Shown here: in pieces, positions 1-11,828 of the stretch
Layout of the letters: the number at the start of each line of letters is the position of its first letter
Position numbering within the stretch: position 1 is the first letter of the stretch
From: Rhizophagus clarus
Taxonomy: Eukaryota; Glomeromycota; Glomeromycetes; Glomerales; Glomeraceae
DNA length: 64,000 nucleotides
Reading direction: 5' to 3'
Assembly: GCA_015698045.1 (NCBI GenBank)
Contig: BLAL01000300.1
Coordinates: forward strand, 126,501 to 190,500
Notes under the pieces: model-generated
Databases searched by the model: none
Seen by the model: the letters and a program-made list of their open reading frames with translations, nothing else
Told to the model about the DNA's origin: nothing
Position numbers and translations under genes: made by a program

Positions 1-1171
1 AATCTCTATTATTTAATTAAATAAAAATCTCTACATTATTTGTTAAGGAGCAATACTTAATATTATCTACCGCAATAGATATTGTAAACAAAGTATTTTG
101 ATTTTATTTAATAAAATTAAAATTAAATTCGTACTTCTGTTTCACTCTTGCCTTTATATTGCGCATTCCACCTCACATTCAAGAAGTTTATTGCAAGTGC
201 TTCTTTATAGAACTCTTAATTGCATCATGAGTTAGTTGGAAATAAGTGGAATTCCACACATTCTCATATACCCTACATGGATTCACATATATTGTCTGAT
301 CTATATCGAAAATACCTCAATTTTCCACGGGATAATCAGCGTTGGCACATTGGCTTGGCCGCGGCCAAATGCCAACACTGGGATAATGATGTCGATAAAC
401 TTCCTGGTGTACGTTGTAACAAAAACGTTTTTGCTACGATACTGTCAGAAATGACAATTTTACCGGGATATACGAAATCTGATTAGTCAGAATATATATT
501 ATTGTTTAGAAACGAAACGAATGACTATATATATGTCCACACAATAAATTTGCGATCACGTGATCATCTCGCAAGAAGTTTCTCCTTCGTTCACATGATT
601 ATTGCCTGCTTTTTAAAATTTTAATATATATATTATATATGTACAGTCGGCTCTCAGAACATGTCTTACTCGGCTTTTTGTGTATGGTTAAATAAAGGCA
701 TTGTTAAAAATTGCATAGAAAAAAAAAAAACGATACCATAAGTGCGTGTGGAAAAAATCATAGAAGGACTAAGGCATTGGCTGCAATGCCAGAAAATAAA
801 ACAAGTTACGAAAGCATTACATATCTTGAACGCAAGTAAATACTGTCCCAATTACATTTAAATGCACAACCATTTGACGTTATCACTTATCATTTTATTT
901 CTTTAATTCTTTGAACACTTATTAATGTATTACTACATTAAAAACATTGTGGCCTTTCTATTTCTATTCTTTTACTTGGTTTTTTGTGTATGGTTACATT
1001 ATTTGATAAAGATTTCTTTAATCTTTTAAATAAAGGCATGGTTAAAAATTGCGCAGGAACAAAAAAAACCGAGTCAGAAATTGTCATAAAAATACTTTGT
1101 TTACAATATCTATTAAGTATTGTCCCTTAAAAAATGATACAGAAATTTTATTTAATTAAATAATAGAGATT
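1..1171. mobile_element. DNA element with ~100-bp terminal inverted repeats
   Basis: The first ~110 bases and the stretch around 1082-1171 are inverted copies of each other. AATCTCTATTATTTAATTAA at 1 pairs with its exact reverse complement ending at 1171. The arms go on through a shared ACAATATCTATT/AATAGATATTGT block and an ACTTTGTTTACAATATC block. Two internal direct repeats contain TTTTTGTGTATGGTTA (about 675 and 980). A GC-rich palindrome lies near 355-368, and GATCACGTGATC lies at 554-565. No transposase is visible; the open frames at 220-486 and 666-851 show no recognisable domain. The left end may lie a few bases before the window. The element ends 29 bp from the P450 stop codon, so it probably lies in or next to that gene's 3' UTR. 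Confidence 0.7.
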
Positions 1172-1200
1172 TTTAATACATTATCAATAATTTATATCTT

Positions 1201-3435
1201 TTATTTCCTTTCGGAAAATACAAGTTTTAGATCAAGCGGTCTTAATAAAAATTGAGATTCTAATACCAATTTTTCTTGATTAATGCTATTCTTGGGAAGA
1301 GTCCAATTATACTTGAGCACTTTTTTATTAAAACCAAAAAAAAAAAAATATATATATATAATATATATATAAATTAACTGTAAATTCTTTTAACGAATAA
1401 ATCGTATAAATAAAACATAAAACACTTACATATCATTGAGAGGATAACTCTTTGTTCCATCAAAGAAAAATTTTGTCCAATACTATAAAATATTTTTGTT
1501 TTAATTAAAAATATTAAAAATAATAAACAATAGAATCAAAATAATTTCATTAATTACATACCAATTTCTTGGACCAGAAGAAAAAGGAACCCAAGATAAT
1601 GGATGTCTTTTTTCATTATTTAAAAATCTTTCTGGATTATATTGTTTAGGATTTTCCCAATGTTTTTTATTATAATGGACTTGCCAAATATTTACTGAAA
1701 CTAAAGTATCTTTTGGTATAATATAAGGGCCAATTTTAGTTGGTTTTCTTAATACTCTATGATTTATCGCTGGTGCTGGTGGAAATATTCGTAAGGACTC
1801 TTTAATAATTGCATTAATATATTTCATTTCCTAAATATATATGATATTTTTAATTAAAAAGAGATTTTAAAATGTGAAAAGTGTGAAAGTAAAAATATTT
1901 TCAAATAATTATTACTTTTAGTTGATCTGAAGATGGGATAACTGGTTCATTGCCAAGAATGTTAATTACTTCCGCTCGTGCTTTCTCTTGCATTTCCTAT
2001 TTAAAATTTTTCAAAAAAAAGCTTATTTAAGTCTGGTAATCGAGTCTTATAATGCAGGCTTTATATTACACATAGGCTAATTACCGGATATTTTGCAAGA
2101 TAATAAAGTGCAGTACTTAATGACATTGACGTGGCTAATTTATTTTCCACAAATAAAAAAAAAGAAATTAAGAATCAAATTCTATACTCATCCGGAGTTA
2201 TATAAGAATTAATTTAAACTCACTATCGTGGCCTGCAACAAAAAAGGTCACCATCTCATCTCTTAATTGTTTTGTGTCAGCATGAATTCCTTCTTGTTCA
2301 CTGGATTTTAACATACTGGTTAACAAATCAACACGACCGTTATCAGCGATTTTCTTGTTATTAATCTCATTTCTCTTCGTTTCTATAATATTAAAGATGA
2401 ATCCATCAAATTCTTTAATAGCTTGTCGGAACTTCCTATTATGTTCTGTTGGTAATTTATTAATCCATGGAAATACAATACGGTAAACAGATTCTACGGT
2501 TGAGATAAGAAATTTATAAATGTTGATAATATGAGGAGTTTCCTCAGATTCTAAACACTAAAACGAAAATTATAAATATATTATTAATAAATGTAGAAAA
2601 GAATGACAGTAGTAAATAAATATTGGAAAAAAAAATTACATACACCAAATTTATATCCAAAAGCCAATTCTCCTAATACTTCGATAGTGATACGTTGCAT
2701 AACTTCGAATACGTCAATTGGTCGGTCCAAATTTTTTTGCATGAAAGAAAAAAGATTCATTACAGTTTCACCCACAATTTCTGGAGACAAAGCGTTATTG
2801 AATGCGGGATTTGCTAATTTTCTATAAGTTCTCCATTTCTTGTAAATTGTAAAATTGTAAAATTATTTTAATTATAGATTAACGTGAAAAATCCCTTCTG
2901 CTACAGATACATACGTCTCCATTAGAAAATACCATTCCGTTTCCAAAAAAGTCATATAAAACATTTCCGGGATTATATTGGTGTTTTGGAGCAAAATCCT
3001 CTACAAAACCATTTTATAATTTTATATATCAAATATCAAATGAATGTATACATATATATTTATATATATTATTTTACCCGATTCCATTAATATATCTTTA
3101 ACATGATCGGGACTTGTAATATTTATGTTGACCTGTGGACCAAGTTTACTCTATAGAAGACAAGTTTTCGGCATAAACATTTATAATGAAATTAATGAAA
3201 TTTCAATAAATAGTCGATGTACGATAATGTGACATACAAGATAAATACTATGGCCTTTTGAAGATTCGTGAATTACGTCTTGAATTTCATCTTGAGGTCT
3301 GTTTCGTAATAATGCCCATATTACGGGTAATGCAGAAAAGTATGGTATATTTTCGACATCTTTTGGTAATTTATTATATCTAACATAATAAATGATAATT
3401 ACGAGAATGGCAGCAAAAAACAATAATGAAAACAT
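1201..3435 (-). CDS. Cytochrome P450 monooxygenase (copy 1)
   Basis: A multi-exon gene with an ER-anchored haem-thiolate monooxygenase signature; the substrate cannot be read from sequence. Exon 1 (3238-3435) starts at MFSLLFFAAILVIIIYYV, an N-terminal membrane anchor, and is followed by exons 3078-3150, 2915-3000 and one starting at 2838. Visible P450 landmarks are C-helix KWRTYRK, the I-helix oxygen-binding motif VAGHDS (near 2240), K-helix ESLR (near 1800), PERF (near 1630) and the haem loop FSSGPRNCIGQ. The haem cysteine codon is split by an intron: TG ends the exon at 1562 and T begins the next at 1482. The last exon ends at TAA 1203-1201. Donors are GTATGT-like throughout. A close paralogue lies at 16680-18877 in the same orientation. 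The reading frame looks intact. Not every internal splice site was fixed, so the full protein was not assembled. Confidence 0.9.
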
Positions 3436-3873
3436 TTTTTTTTTTTGCTTTTTTTTTTTAAAAAAGAAAAAAAGAAAATTCCGAAAATTTAAGTTTAGAA
3501 AAAGGAAAAGGGGGTAAATCATCGGTCCGCTTTCATAAACTTCCGATCTTTAATTAATAACTTTAACTTAAAATACGTAACACAAGCTACTCTTCGGATT
3601 ACCCGTCGGAAAATCATTTTTTCGAAACCACTTATATATTTAATTTGTATCATGTTTTAAAAATATCCGGTATCAAACTTGGGAAAAAAACATATTTTAA
3701 ATATTTTCAAACCATTAAACACTTTAAGTAATTCATATTTGCAATATTTCAATACCTTCGAGCAATTCATTATATAATACATATTTTCAATAAAATTTAT
3801 TTAATTTTCAATATCATCGATCATGTTCACCGACTTTTTAACTTTTTCATGGTCCTTACGAATATCTTATAAT
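3436..3873. other. Intergenic, upstream side of P450 copy 1
   Basis: AT-rich sequence with A/T runs just before the P450 start. No gene, RNA or clear regulatory box was recognised. Confidence 0.5.
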
Positions 3874-4236
3874 GATGGTCTTTAAAGATGGTTTCGCGGT
3901 CCCGTCGGTCCCACTCGGTCCTGGTCCGGTCTTTGAAATATTTGGAAAAGTAGCAGCGACTGCGCCTTAAAACTTTGTGGAATTAATTGTAGAACAGATT
4001 GAGGACTAGTAAACAGCAAGTTTTGGTTTTGATCCAATCAGCCGTTTCAGAGCAATGCAGCATCTAAGAATAAATGTCATTTTTTTAATAGAAATAGTAG
4101 GACCAAGCTCAAATTCTGTCATTTTGCGGTCTTTGGTATGCGTCACTGGGGCCACAAAATTTCAAGGGCACAAATATTGTTACTTTCATAAAGACCGGCC
4201 TGAATAAAAAAAGACCGAAAAGATAGACTGACCATC
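3874..4236. mobile_element. Small TIR element (GATGGTC ends)
   Basis: The left end begins GATGGTCTTTAAAGATGG. The right end finishes GACCATC, preceded by an inverted, diverged copy (AAGACCGAAAAGATAGACTG). Repeated CGGTC/GACCG words occur at both ends (TCGCGGTCCCGTCGGTCC on the left, AAGACCGGCC on the right). At about 360 bp with no coding potential it looks like a non-autonomous miniature element. I could not identify a target-site duplication. Confidence 0.5.
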
Positions 4237-4393
4237 TTCCAACTAAGCAAAGACGTAAATTTGCTTATACTATGATAATCATGCCGATCTATCGTTAATC
4301 ATAATTTAGCATATATTTTTATTATATATCGTTGCGTATATTATTAGCAGCCAATGAATGGTGCTAATAAAATGTATGTAAAATGCAAGTATA

Positions 4394-4723
4394 TACAATC
4401 GGCCCTCGATAACGAAGTAAGCATCCGGGCAGATCAGGCCTTATAATGAGGTAAAATATGGGAAAATCAATACATTTGTCATGAACAGGAAACTTGGATT
4501 AAAATAGTAAAATTGCTTATTTGAGAAAATTTTCATGAAATCCAACGTCAAATTGTCCTTCTGTAAAACCTTCGTTATACTAAAAAAACATTCGTTTTAA
4601 TGAAATTTGTTGCGAATTATAAAAACCGATTACTTTCTCGTAATGTTAAAATCGGTACCACTGAAGAAACGTTGTATTGTGAAATTCGTTATATCAAAAT
4701 TTGCTATAAAAAGGTAGTCTGTA
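4394..4723. mobile_element. pogo/Tigger-like miniature element
   Basis: The left end reads TACAATCGGCCCTCGATAAC. The right end, reverse-complemented, reads TACAGACTACCTTTTTATAG, and both are flanked by TA. Internal ATAACGAA and TTCGTTATA words occur in inverted orientation. From family knowledge, ends of the type TACAGTCGGCCCTCGATA with TA targets are typical of Tc1/mariner-pogo elements. A related terminal word, TACAGTCGGCTCTC, is seen at 641. No transposase frame is present. Confidence 0.5.
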
Positions 4724-5202
4724 TATGTAAATAAAATATATATGAATCGATAACCGTATCTTTATTGGTATGATTTGCAATAAAGTTTACATACTGCAAA
4801 GAACACTTAGACCGTGGCCATGATCTTAGCCATAACCATATTCTATATATATCGGCCTACAGTGTACATTCTATCACTGCGCGGCTCCCACCCTGATATA
4901 TGTCTATAATGAAATTTTGATAAAAAATGACAAACTCTTACGCATAATCATGAACAAAGACTATCTAATTCACTATCTATGATTATCTAAATTATCTAAA
5001 CTAAATTAAAACATCCAAAATTTCTTCTCTGGCATCCAATTTCCTTGCCCGCAATAACAATCACCAATCCGGCTTAATTGTAAAAGTGGTTAAATGTTTT
5101 ATTAATATATAATTAATTTAAAATGTACTATTATATTTATTATAACAATGATACATAGTGTCTTTTTTCTATTTAAAACTTTTTTTTGAAAATTTTTTTA
5201 AT
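4724..5202. other. Intergenic, downstream of the DDHD lipase gene
   Basis: AT-rich sequence with no open frame of interest. A GGCTAAGATCA word on the minus strand near 4827 recalls U2 snRNA, but the rest does not match (see rejected items). Confidence 0.5.
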
Positions 5203-8200
5203 TTAATCATCATCCCTGTAAATTTCTTTCATAATAAAGTTTACAGCATCACAATCAGACCAGTAGCTTAGATGTACCGTAATAGCATTAATGTAACTAA
5301 CATCCAATATTCCTTCCTATATAAGAAAGATAATTGTAAGTTAACGTTTCTTGAAAAATAAAATATACAAATATTATACTACAAGCTATATAGACTATAC
5401 GGACCTGTAAAACCCAATCAACTCTTCCAGACGAATTTAAATTTTTAATTCTAACAGCTCCATTTAGGTCTTCTTCATTATCAAATTTATCAGACTCGGA
5501 TTTATCAGGTTTTTCTAATATACTAGGTGAAGAATTTGTTGAACAATTTGTTCCATTGACACTATTCTCATTATTTTCTCCCGCTGTATTATGAGGCATT
5601 GAAATCGACCTTTTAAGTGATGAACTGCTAGTATTAATAATAGTATTACTTTGTGGTATTATAGATTGCAATCCCTTTGTAAACATAAGGGAAGTTTTAA
5701 CCGTTGAGAAGATATTAGTAGCTTTGCTTGCAATTTCACTTCCGAATTCTTGAATACCAAGATGCATTCCTTTTAATCCCCCTTTTTGATATGGAATAAG
5801 AGCGGGTTTTAACCTGCTACCATAGTTTCTAGCAATGAGCGGTTCTAAAAAAAAAAAAAAAATCTTTTGTTAAAATTCAACGATTAAATTAAGAAAAAAT
5901 AATTTTTTTTTCCTACCTAATCTATAAGCGATTGGATCTAAAAGAAAATATGAATTAAATTTAAAGAACCTTTAATAAAATGATAATCAATTCAACTCGT
6001 AACACACCTGCATTATGAAAAATGTTATATATATTTTTAACAGCCGGATAACATAACGGAATGGTAGATGGACCTAAAGGCAAATCCATGCTAATTCCCA
6101 TTCCCATCGCCGTGCTTGCTAATGTTTGTCTTAAACCTTGATTAATGTGATCTCTGGAACGATCATTTCTAGAGGCTACTTTAAGACCTTTCAATAATAA
6201 AAATAATCCTATTGGAGATCCAACTGCAAAAAAATTCGTAACATCAAAGTCTAATTTTACAGTATGTTGATGCATATCGGTTGACCCTTTTTCCTCAAAA
6301 ATACCAGATGGAGTAGAAGGGAAGAGTGGAGGTTGATGACATAATATATCAAATGACAATACAGAACCGAGTGAATGTCCATATAATGAAACCTTTCCTC
6401 CATTCTCAATAAATTTTGGATTCCTTTCAATAAATAATTTGTAAACTCTGTTCATTTCTTTTGTAACAGTATTTATCATCAATTCCCTATATTTTGGTGT
6501 CATGTATAATAAAACTGATAAAAAGAAGCGTGAAATTTTAATTTTAAGATTAAAATAAATTTTAATGATTTTAATGAGAAAATAAAAACAATTTATTACC
6601 ATCCATTAACACATCTGAAATCAACATTCTTAATGTTGGTACGCCCTCCAAAGTAATTTCATCTAAAGTTGTTTGACCCTCTTCAACTGCTGGCATACCC
6701 AAATCTCTTTGAACATTTTCATCTTCAGATGCCATTCCAAACTTTATTTTTATAAAGAAAAAATTAATATGATTCTTTTATTAGTTTCAAATCAAATAAT
6801 ATAATTTACCTTGATTTCTTGTCTCCATTGAATGGGTAAAACTTGTATACCACTTCCAAATTTGCGAGAATTATTGACGCTTCTTTCGTTTTTATCTGAG
6901 GTATTAGAACCACGACGATCTGTGCTAGAATCTGATTTACTTTTCGTGTTCTTACTAGGAGGTTCAGAACTAAGGGACGTGGAATACGTGTTTTTTATAG
7001 TCTTCCTTAGCATATTGACATCTATATATAAAATATAAAATAATGTTATTATTCTCTTGGATGATAATAAATACTAAAAAGTAATTATAAAACAACATTA
7101 TACCATGAACAAAATTTATAAATTCCATCCTTTCACTTAGCTTTTGACCAATACTAAATAAAGTTAAATAATTAATTAAAATCTAGCAAAAATATAAATT
7201 CATATACATGTAGATTTATACAATTTACTAACCCATGAATAACCAAAATTAAGTGATCGATGACTCTTTCTTCTCCTTCGTTATCATCATCATAATCTTC
7301 ACTTTCAAGAATCTCTCTGGTATCTTTCAAATTAGTTTCGGAAATTGGTTCACCTTTTAGACTAGAGGAAAGATTATCAAATTCATTCTTATATTTTATT
7401 TCTTCTTCGGAAGATTTTTTTGAAGTAGTTAGTTTTTTAACTTCATTATAACCTCGAATAAGTTTAGTTCCTCCCAAATGAACCCCATTAGTAAGTTTTG
7501 CGAAAACGGTTTTGGTCAATTTACCAGTCATATCATCACTATTATAATCAAGTAAATTATATTAACAAAATAAAAAATAAAAATATTATTTTAGACAAAT
7601 CCTTACCTTAACAACCAAGCAGTTGTAGGATTCGTATAAACAACATATTGAGAAAGATAATTTCCAAATAACTTTTCTTGAACATGTTCAGTCAACTCCG
7701 TTGACTCTGTTTCAGGCGGCGGTGGAATCCAAACTTTATGTTTCCTATATAAGCAATGAAAGAGATATATGTAAGTAATAGTCGTGGAAATAGAGACGTA
7801 ATAATTAATTATTGTTAACCGAGGCGAGGACTTTGAGCTTCAATTTCAGTTAAAACAACTGCTTACTTGTATCCATTTTCTATTTGAGCAGATAGATTTT
7901 CGTTACATGGGAGAAATTTTCCGTCACTTTGATAAAACCATGTCGCACGTATAACTTCATATGTTGCGCCTGACCAATATACAGGACTAATTTCACGATT
8001 AGCTATATCAACTTCAAACAGATAATCTTCATTACATAAAACTTTTGTTTCAGTTCCAGATTTAAAGGCAGCTTCAAGAGCATTAGAGTCACGTTTAGAA
8101 AAAGGTATCCAACTAGTTGGTAATTTAGAGGGGTAAGTCTTATTAGAATTGGATAAAGTTAGATTAGTCGAGCTAGTTGAAGAGGATGATGATGCTGTAG

Positions 8201-8430
8201 TCACAGACGATGATGACGTTTGTCTTGAAGAAACTTGAGATTTTGGAGTCTGGGTTTTTTTATTTGGATCTTTTAAGGGAATATCAATGGCGTGAAACCT
8301 AATTTTAAAACAATGAATTAGGTAAAAAAAAAAAAAAAAAAAAAAAATTTATTTAATTTAAATAAATAGGTCGTAACGTAACACAATACCAATGTGCAAT
8401 TATTCCCGGATAATTCGGTTGCGAAGACAT
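5203..8430 (-). CDS. WWE/DDHD-domain intracellular phospholipase
   Basis: A long multi-exon gene related to the PA-PLA1/SEC23IP family, phospholipases that act on phosphatidic acid and related lipids at ER-Golgi membranes. The start MSSQPNYPGIIAHW is on a short first exon at 8430. A serine-rich linker follows, then a WWE-like region (7863-8130; VYWSGATYEVIRATWFYQ), then HLILVIHG and GQKLSERMEF (about 7100-7250). The lipase nucleophile elbow SLYGHSLGSVLSFD lies near 6380, and VTNFFAVGSPIGLFLLLKG of the DDHD domain near 6200. The C-terminal exon runs VSYINAITVHLSYWSD...EIYRDDD to TAA 5205-5203, the usual DDHD end. Exons are separated by short AT-rich introns with GTAAGT/GTATGT-like donors. A serine/asparagine-rich insert occupies 5450-5650. 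The catalytic GHSLGS is intact. No frameshift was seen. Confidence 0.88.
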
Positions 8431-8898
8431 TTTTAGTTTAAAAAAATTTTTTTTTTTTTTCCTTGGATTTTCAAAGGTTTAATTTATAGTGTTTTTGATG
8501 AAATGGGACTAACTTATTCTGGTTTTACTATAACGTCATATTTACTAAGTCCTTGACGATCAAATTTGGAAAAAAATTATTTTTTAAGGAAAATTAATGA
8601 AATTATCCCATTTTTATTATTATTATAATTAATTTCCTGTTAACATACTTGAAAAAATTGAAAAAAAAAGGATATATTAATATTTTTTTGAGAAGCGGTC
8701 ATACGAATGATGATCTATGCGAGTTACGTGCATTATGTGCGTTACGATGATCTACTGGCGTAGTTACGACTTAATGATTTCAACGTCATTATTACTTAAT
8801 GTAAAAATAATTATTTCAGATAAAGAAGCAAATTGCCACAAATAATTACCACTAGAATAATTTTGCTCTCTCACATATAAATAAATTTAATATTTTAT
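8431..8898. other. Intergenic, DDHD promoter side and Atg22 3' side
   Basis: AT-rich with several A/T runs (8443-8460, 8660-8670). It separates two genes on the same strand. No TATA or CACGTG box is obvious close to the DDHD start. Confidence 0.4.
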
Positions 8899-10815
8899 TT
8901 ACACAATATCTTTCTCTTTCTCCTCTTCATTATTTTCATCATAATCTAAAATTTTACTTTCATTTTTTAACAACATTTTTTCATTTTCAACAAATAATTC
9001 AGCATCTTTTCTACCTTTTTCTACATCAACAGTTAATATAATTAAAACAGGAATTAAAATGGAAAAAAGCAAATACCAAAAAGAATATCTAAGATCATGA
9101 GTTACATCACTAATAATACCAGTTATTAAAGGACCCAACCAACTTGAACCTTTATCAGTAATTTGATTTAAACTAAAAAATTCATTCTCATGACCTTTTG
9201 GTATCAAACCACTAAATAATACAGTACAAAAACTTTGTATAGCACCAAGTAAACCACCATAATAAACAGCAAATAACCAAATTTCCCATGAATGTTTAAA
9301 ACCAAATGGAGCAACAAATCCACATAATGCATAAATTGGTGCTAAACAAAGTAATGAAGTTGTTATTATTACCATCCTTTTTGTACTTAAATTAAAATAT
9401 CTTTGTACCCTTAAAAAACCGTAAGCACCAAACATAGCAAATAATGGTACAGCTATTGATACTAATAATAATTCAACTTGAGAAAGCTTTAAAACTTTCT
9501 TTGCAAATAAAGTTCCTACTGTTCTAACAGTATCAAATCCATCTGATAATATAAACCATGCAATTAAATATTTCATTATTTCTACGAGTCTTCTTGCTGA
9601 TTTCAAAGTTTTTCCAACTCTTTTAAAAGATAATGTAAAATAACTTTGATCTCTAATAAATGGGAATAAATATTTTAAAATTGTAATTTATTATTTCAGC
9701 AACAAAAAAAAAAAAAAAAAAAAGACAAACTTACTTTGGTAAAGGAGAACCTGGACGATTTTTCATCCATAAAACGGGAAAGATTAAAAGTGCCATACAC
9801 CAAATTCCAGATATAACACAACCAATTTTTAAGCTTAACATTTTGTCTTCCATAAATATAGTAATTACGGAACAAATCGCCAAAATAAATATACCAGATG
9901 GAATACCCCAAACTAGTGACATGACAGATAATTGATTTGATGTTTTTTCTTCAATATCATAAATTTCTTTTTCTGTACCATTATTTTGTTTAACTTGTAA
10001 TACATCTGGATGAACACGTGAATATGCTGGTATACATGCCAAAAAGAAAACCGAATGTGCTCCAAAACAAACATTTCTAACAAAGAAATTAATTAATTAA
10101 AAAAAAATTAAAAATAATAATAATAAAATAGTTTAATAACTTACGATAATATAGTTAGTAATCCAGCTAACCAATACATGTTTGGATTAAGAACTAAAAT
10201 ATATCCCATAGTAAATATAGCTCCAGCATAACCAAAACCTAGCAACATCTTTTTTCTATTATTCCCATAATCTGCTAATGATCCACATCCAATAAATACC
10301 AAACATTGTGCTAGAACTGATAGTGCTATTATATAAAATGAATAACTTGTTGAATCAATATACCAAAATCCAAATTTCGTTACACATTCATAATCTTCTA
10401 TTGACTAAAATATGAAGAAAAGTGAGAATTAATTATAGTCGCAGCAAAGAGAGTGCCCGCAATACGACTTACGATATCACATGGAACATTTCTATCTTTT
10501 AATTTGAATCCTGCTTGGCTTGAATAAGTTTCCAATATTACGGGAATAAAAACTAATACAAAGAAAAAGAAATTTTATAGTTAATATAAACTTTTGTTTC
10601 AAAATTGTATATATATTAATTTCATACCCGATAAAACTGCCACAACGTATGGTTCCGTCTATTAATAAATAATTCAGTAATTTCTTTCTTTCTATTTATA
10701 TAATAATAATAAAAATATATACCGCTGCAATGGTTAAATACCATGCTCTTAATTCTTTTTTACTTAATTCTTCGATCGATTCTTGTTCTTCATTAGCCGG
10801 CTTGTGTGACGACAT
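8899..10815 (-). CDS. ATG22: Atg22/UMF1-type vacuolar effluxer (MFS superfamily)
   Basis: Atg22 proteins are vacuolar-membrane transporters of the MFS superfamily that export amino acids released by autophagy. The start is at 10815 (MSSHKPANEEQESIEELSK), followed by AWYLTIAA, TEPYVVAVLS and FVPVILETYSSQAGF on successive short exons. This order is characteristic of Atg22 N-termini. Later exons give SYSFYIIALSVLAQCLVFIG, GNNRKKMLLGFGYAGAIF and the 103-residue block at 9731-10042 (loop, then SGIFILAICSVITIF). The last exon, 8899-9606, carries about six TM segments with GSSWLGPLITGIISDVTHD and LVSIAVPLFAMFGAYGF, then an acidic, lysine-rich tail ending EKEKDIV. About twelve TM helices overall. All exons stay open; exact borders of the middle exons are approximate. 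The symbol is given by family, not confirmed orthology. Confidence 0.85.
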
Positions 10816-11250
10816 GGTATAATATTAATATATCATATATACACACTGTATATATATATTTTTTGAGAATGAAAAAATAATTATGTTTGAAGATTTTTAT
10901 ATTTTTTTTCTAGTTCTTTTAAATAAAAAGAATTCAGTATGCGCAAACCTAATTGTTTCGCCTTTATGTAGTACAAATTACTATATTTGTATTTCAAGTA
11001 CGTTTAACAACCCAAATAGAGTTTATTATTATATTAATGAAACCCTGTTTTTATTTCGATTAATAAAATTAACTAATTGACAAATGACCAATAGTCCAAT
11101 ACTGCATTGCATACATTGCGAATTGTCAGAAAAGTTGTACGACATATTTCAAACGACATGTGCGTTTGTTTGTGTTAAATTGAATTCTGGCTAATAGATA
11201 AAAGATTGTTAGAACAACTATAATTTTTCTTTTTTAACAAAAAAGAAATC
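10816..11250. other. Intergenic between Atg22-like and coiled-coil genes
   Basis: AT-rich sequence of 435 bp. Upstream of the Atg22-like start is a (TA)-rich run (10824-10860) that could act as core promoter. Nothing else was recognised. Confidence 0.4.
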
Positions 11251-11828
11251 TTACAGCTGTTTCATTAATTGAATTCTTGATTCTTCGCTCTATTATAAGA
11301 TATTAAATTATTAATTAGTTTTTTTTAAAAATTTCCAATCTCGAGATATGATGATTGACTTACTTTCTTTAAATTCGTATTTAATAATTCATTTTCAGCT
11401 TTCAAACAAAAATTTTGTTCTTCCAAACTTGTAATCCGACCTTTTAGTTGATTGATTAATAATTTTAATCTATTATGTAAATATTCAAGTTCATTTATAT
11501 CAATCTGTAATTGTTGGGAATTATGAAATTCTTGAACAAGTTTAGCTTTTAATTGATTATTCTCTTGTGTCAGTAATTGTTGACTTTGAGTTGTTTGATG
11601 ATATTGATAATAATCATAAGTATTTGATTCTAAAAAAAATCTTGACTGATTATTACTATTATATTCTTGTAAATTTGGTTGAATATTTTTCGAGAAAGAA
11701 AGATTTTGATTAATGAAATTATTATCGAGTTGTTGTTCTTGAATTTGAGAGATATAACATTTTGGTAATATTGGTTTAAATTCCGTTTTTATCTGAGATG
11801 ATTTATTATAATTTTCTCGAGTCGTCAT
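11251..11828 (-). CDS. Coiled-coil Q/N-rich protein, two exons
   Basis: Exon 1 runs 11828-11364 (ATG at 11828). A perfect GTAAGT donor follows codon 155 (11363-11358). Exon 2 runs 11289-11251 after a TAATAG acceptor and adds SEESRIQLMKQL before TAA, giving 167 aa in frame. Without the intron the frame would run on to a stop at 11325 by chance. The first ~90 residues are Q/N/S-rich and disordered (YQYHQTTQSQQLLTQ). Residues ~90-165 form a strong heptad coiled coil (LEYLHNRLKLLINQLKGRI, LEEQNFCLKAENELL). It resembles a leucine-zipper dimerisation region, but no bZIP basic region precedes it. Function unknown. Confidence 0.7.

Noticed and set aside
220-486. 88-aa open frame inside the first TIR element
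   Set aside because: Overlapping frames in the same GC-rich palindrome are equally open and no domain is recognisable. Likely a by-product of the hairpin composition.
4795-4900. Minus-strand GGCTAAGATCA near 4827, similar to the U2 snRNA 5' region
   Set aside because: Only 11 bases match. The flanking bases do not follow the U2 stem-loop I, branch-recognition or Sm-site order, so it is a chance match.
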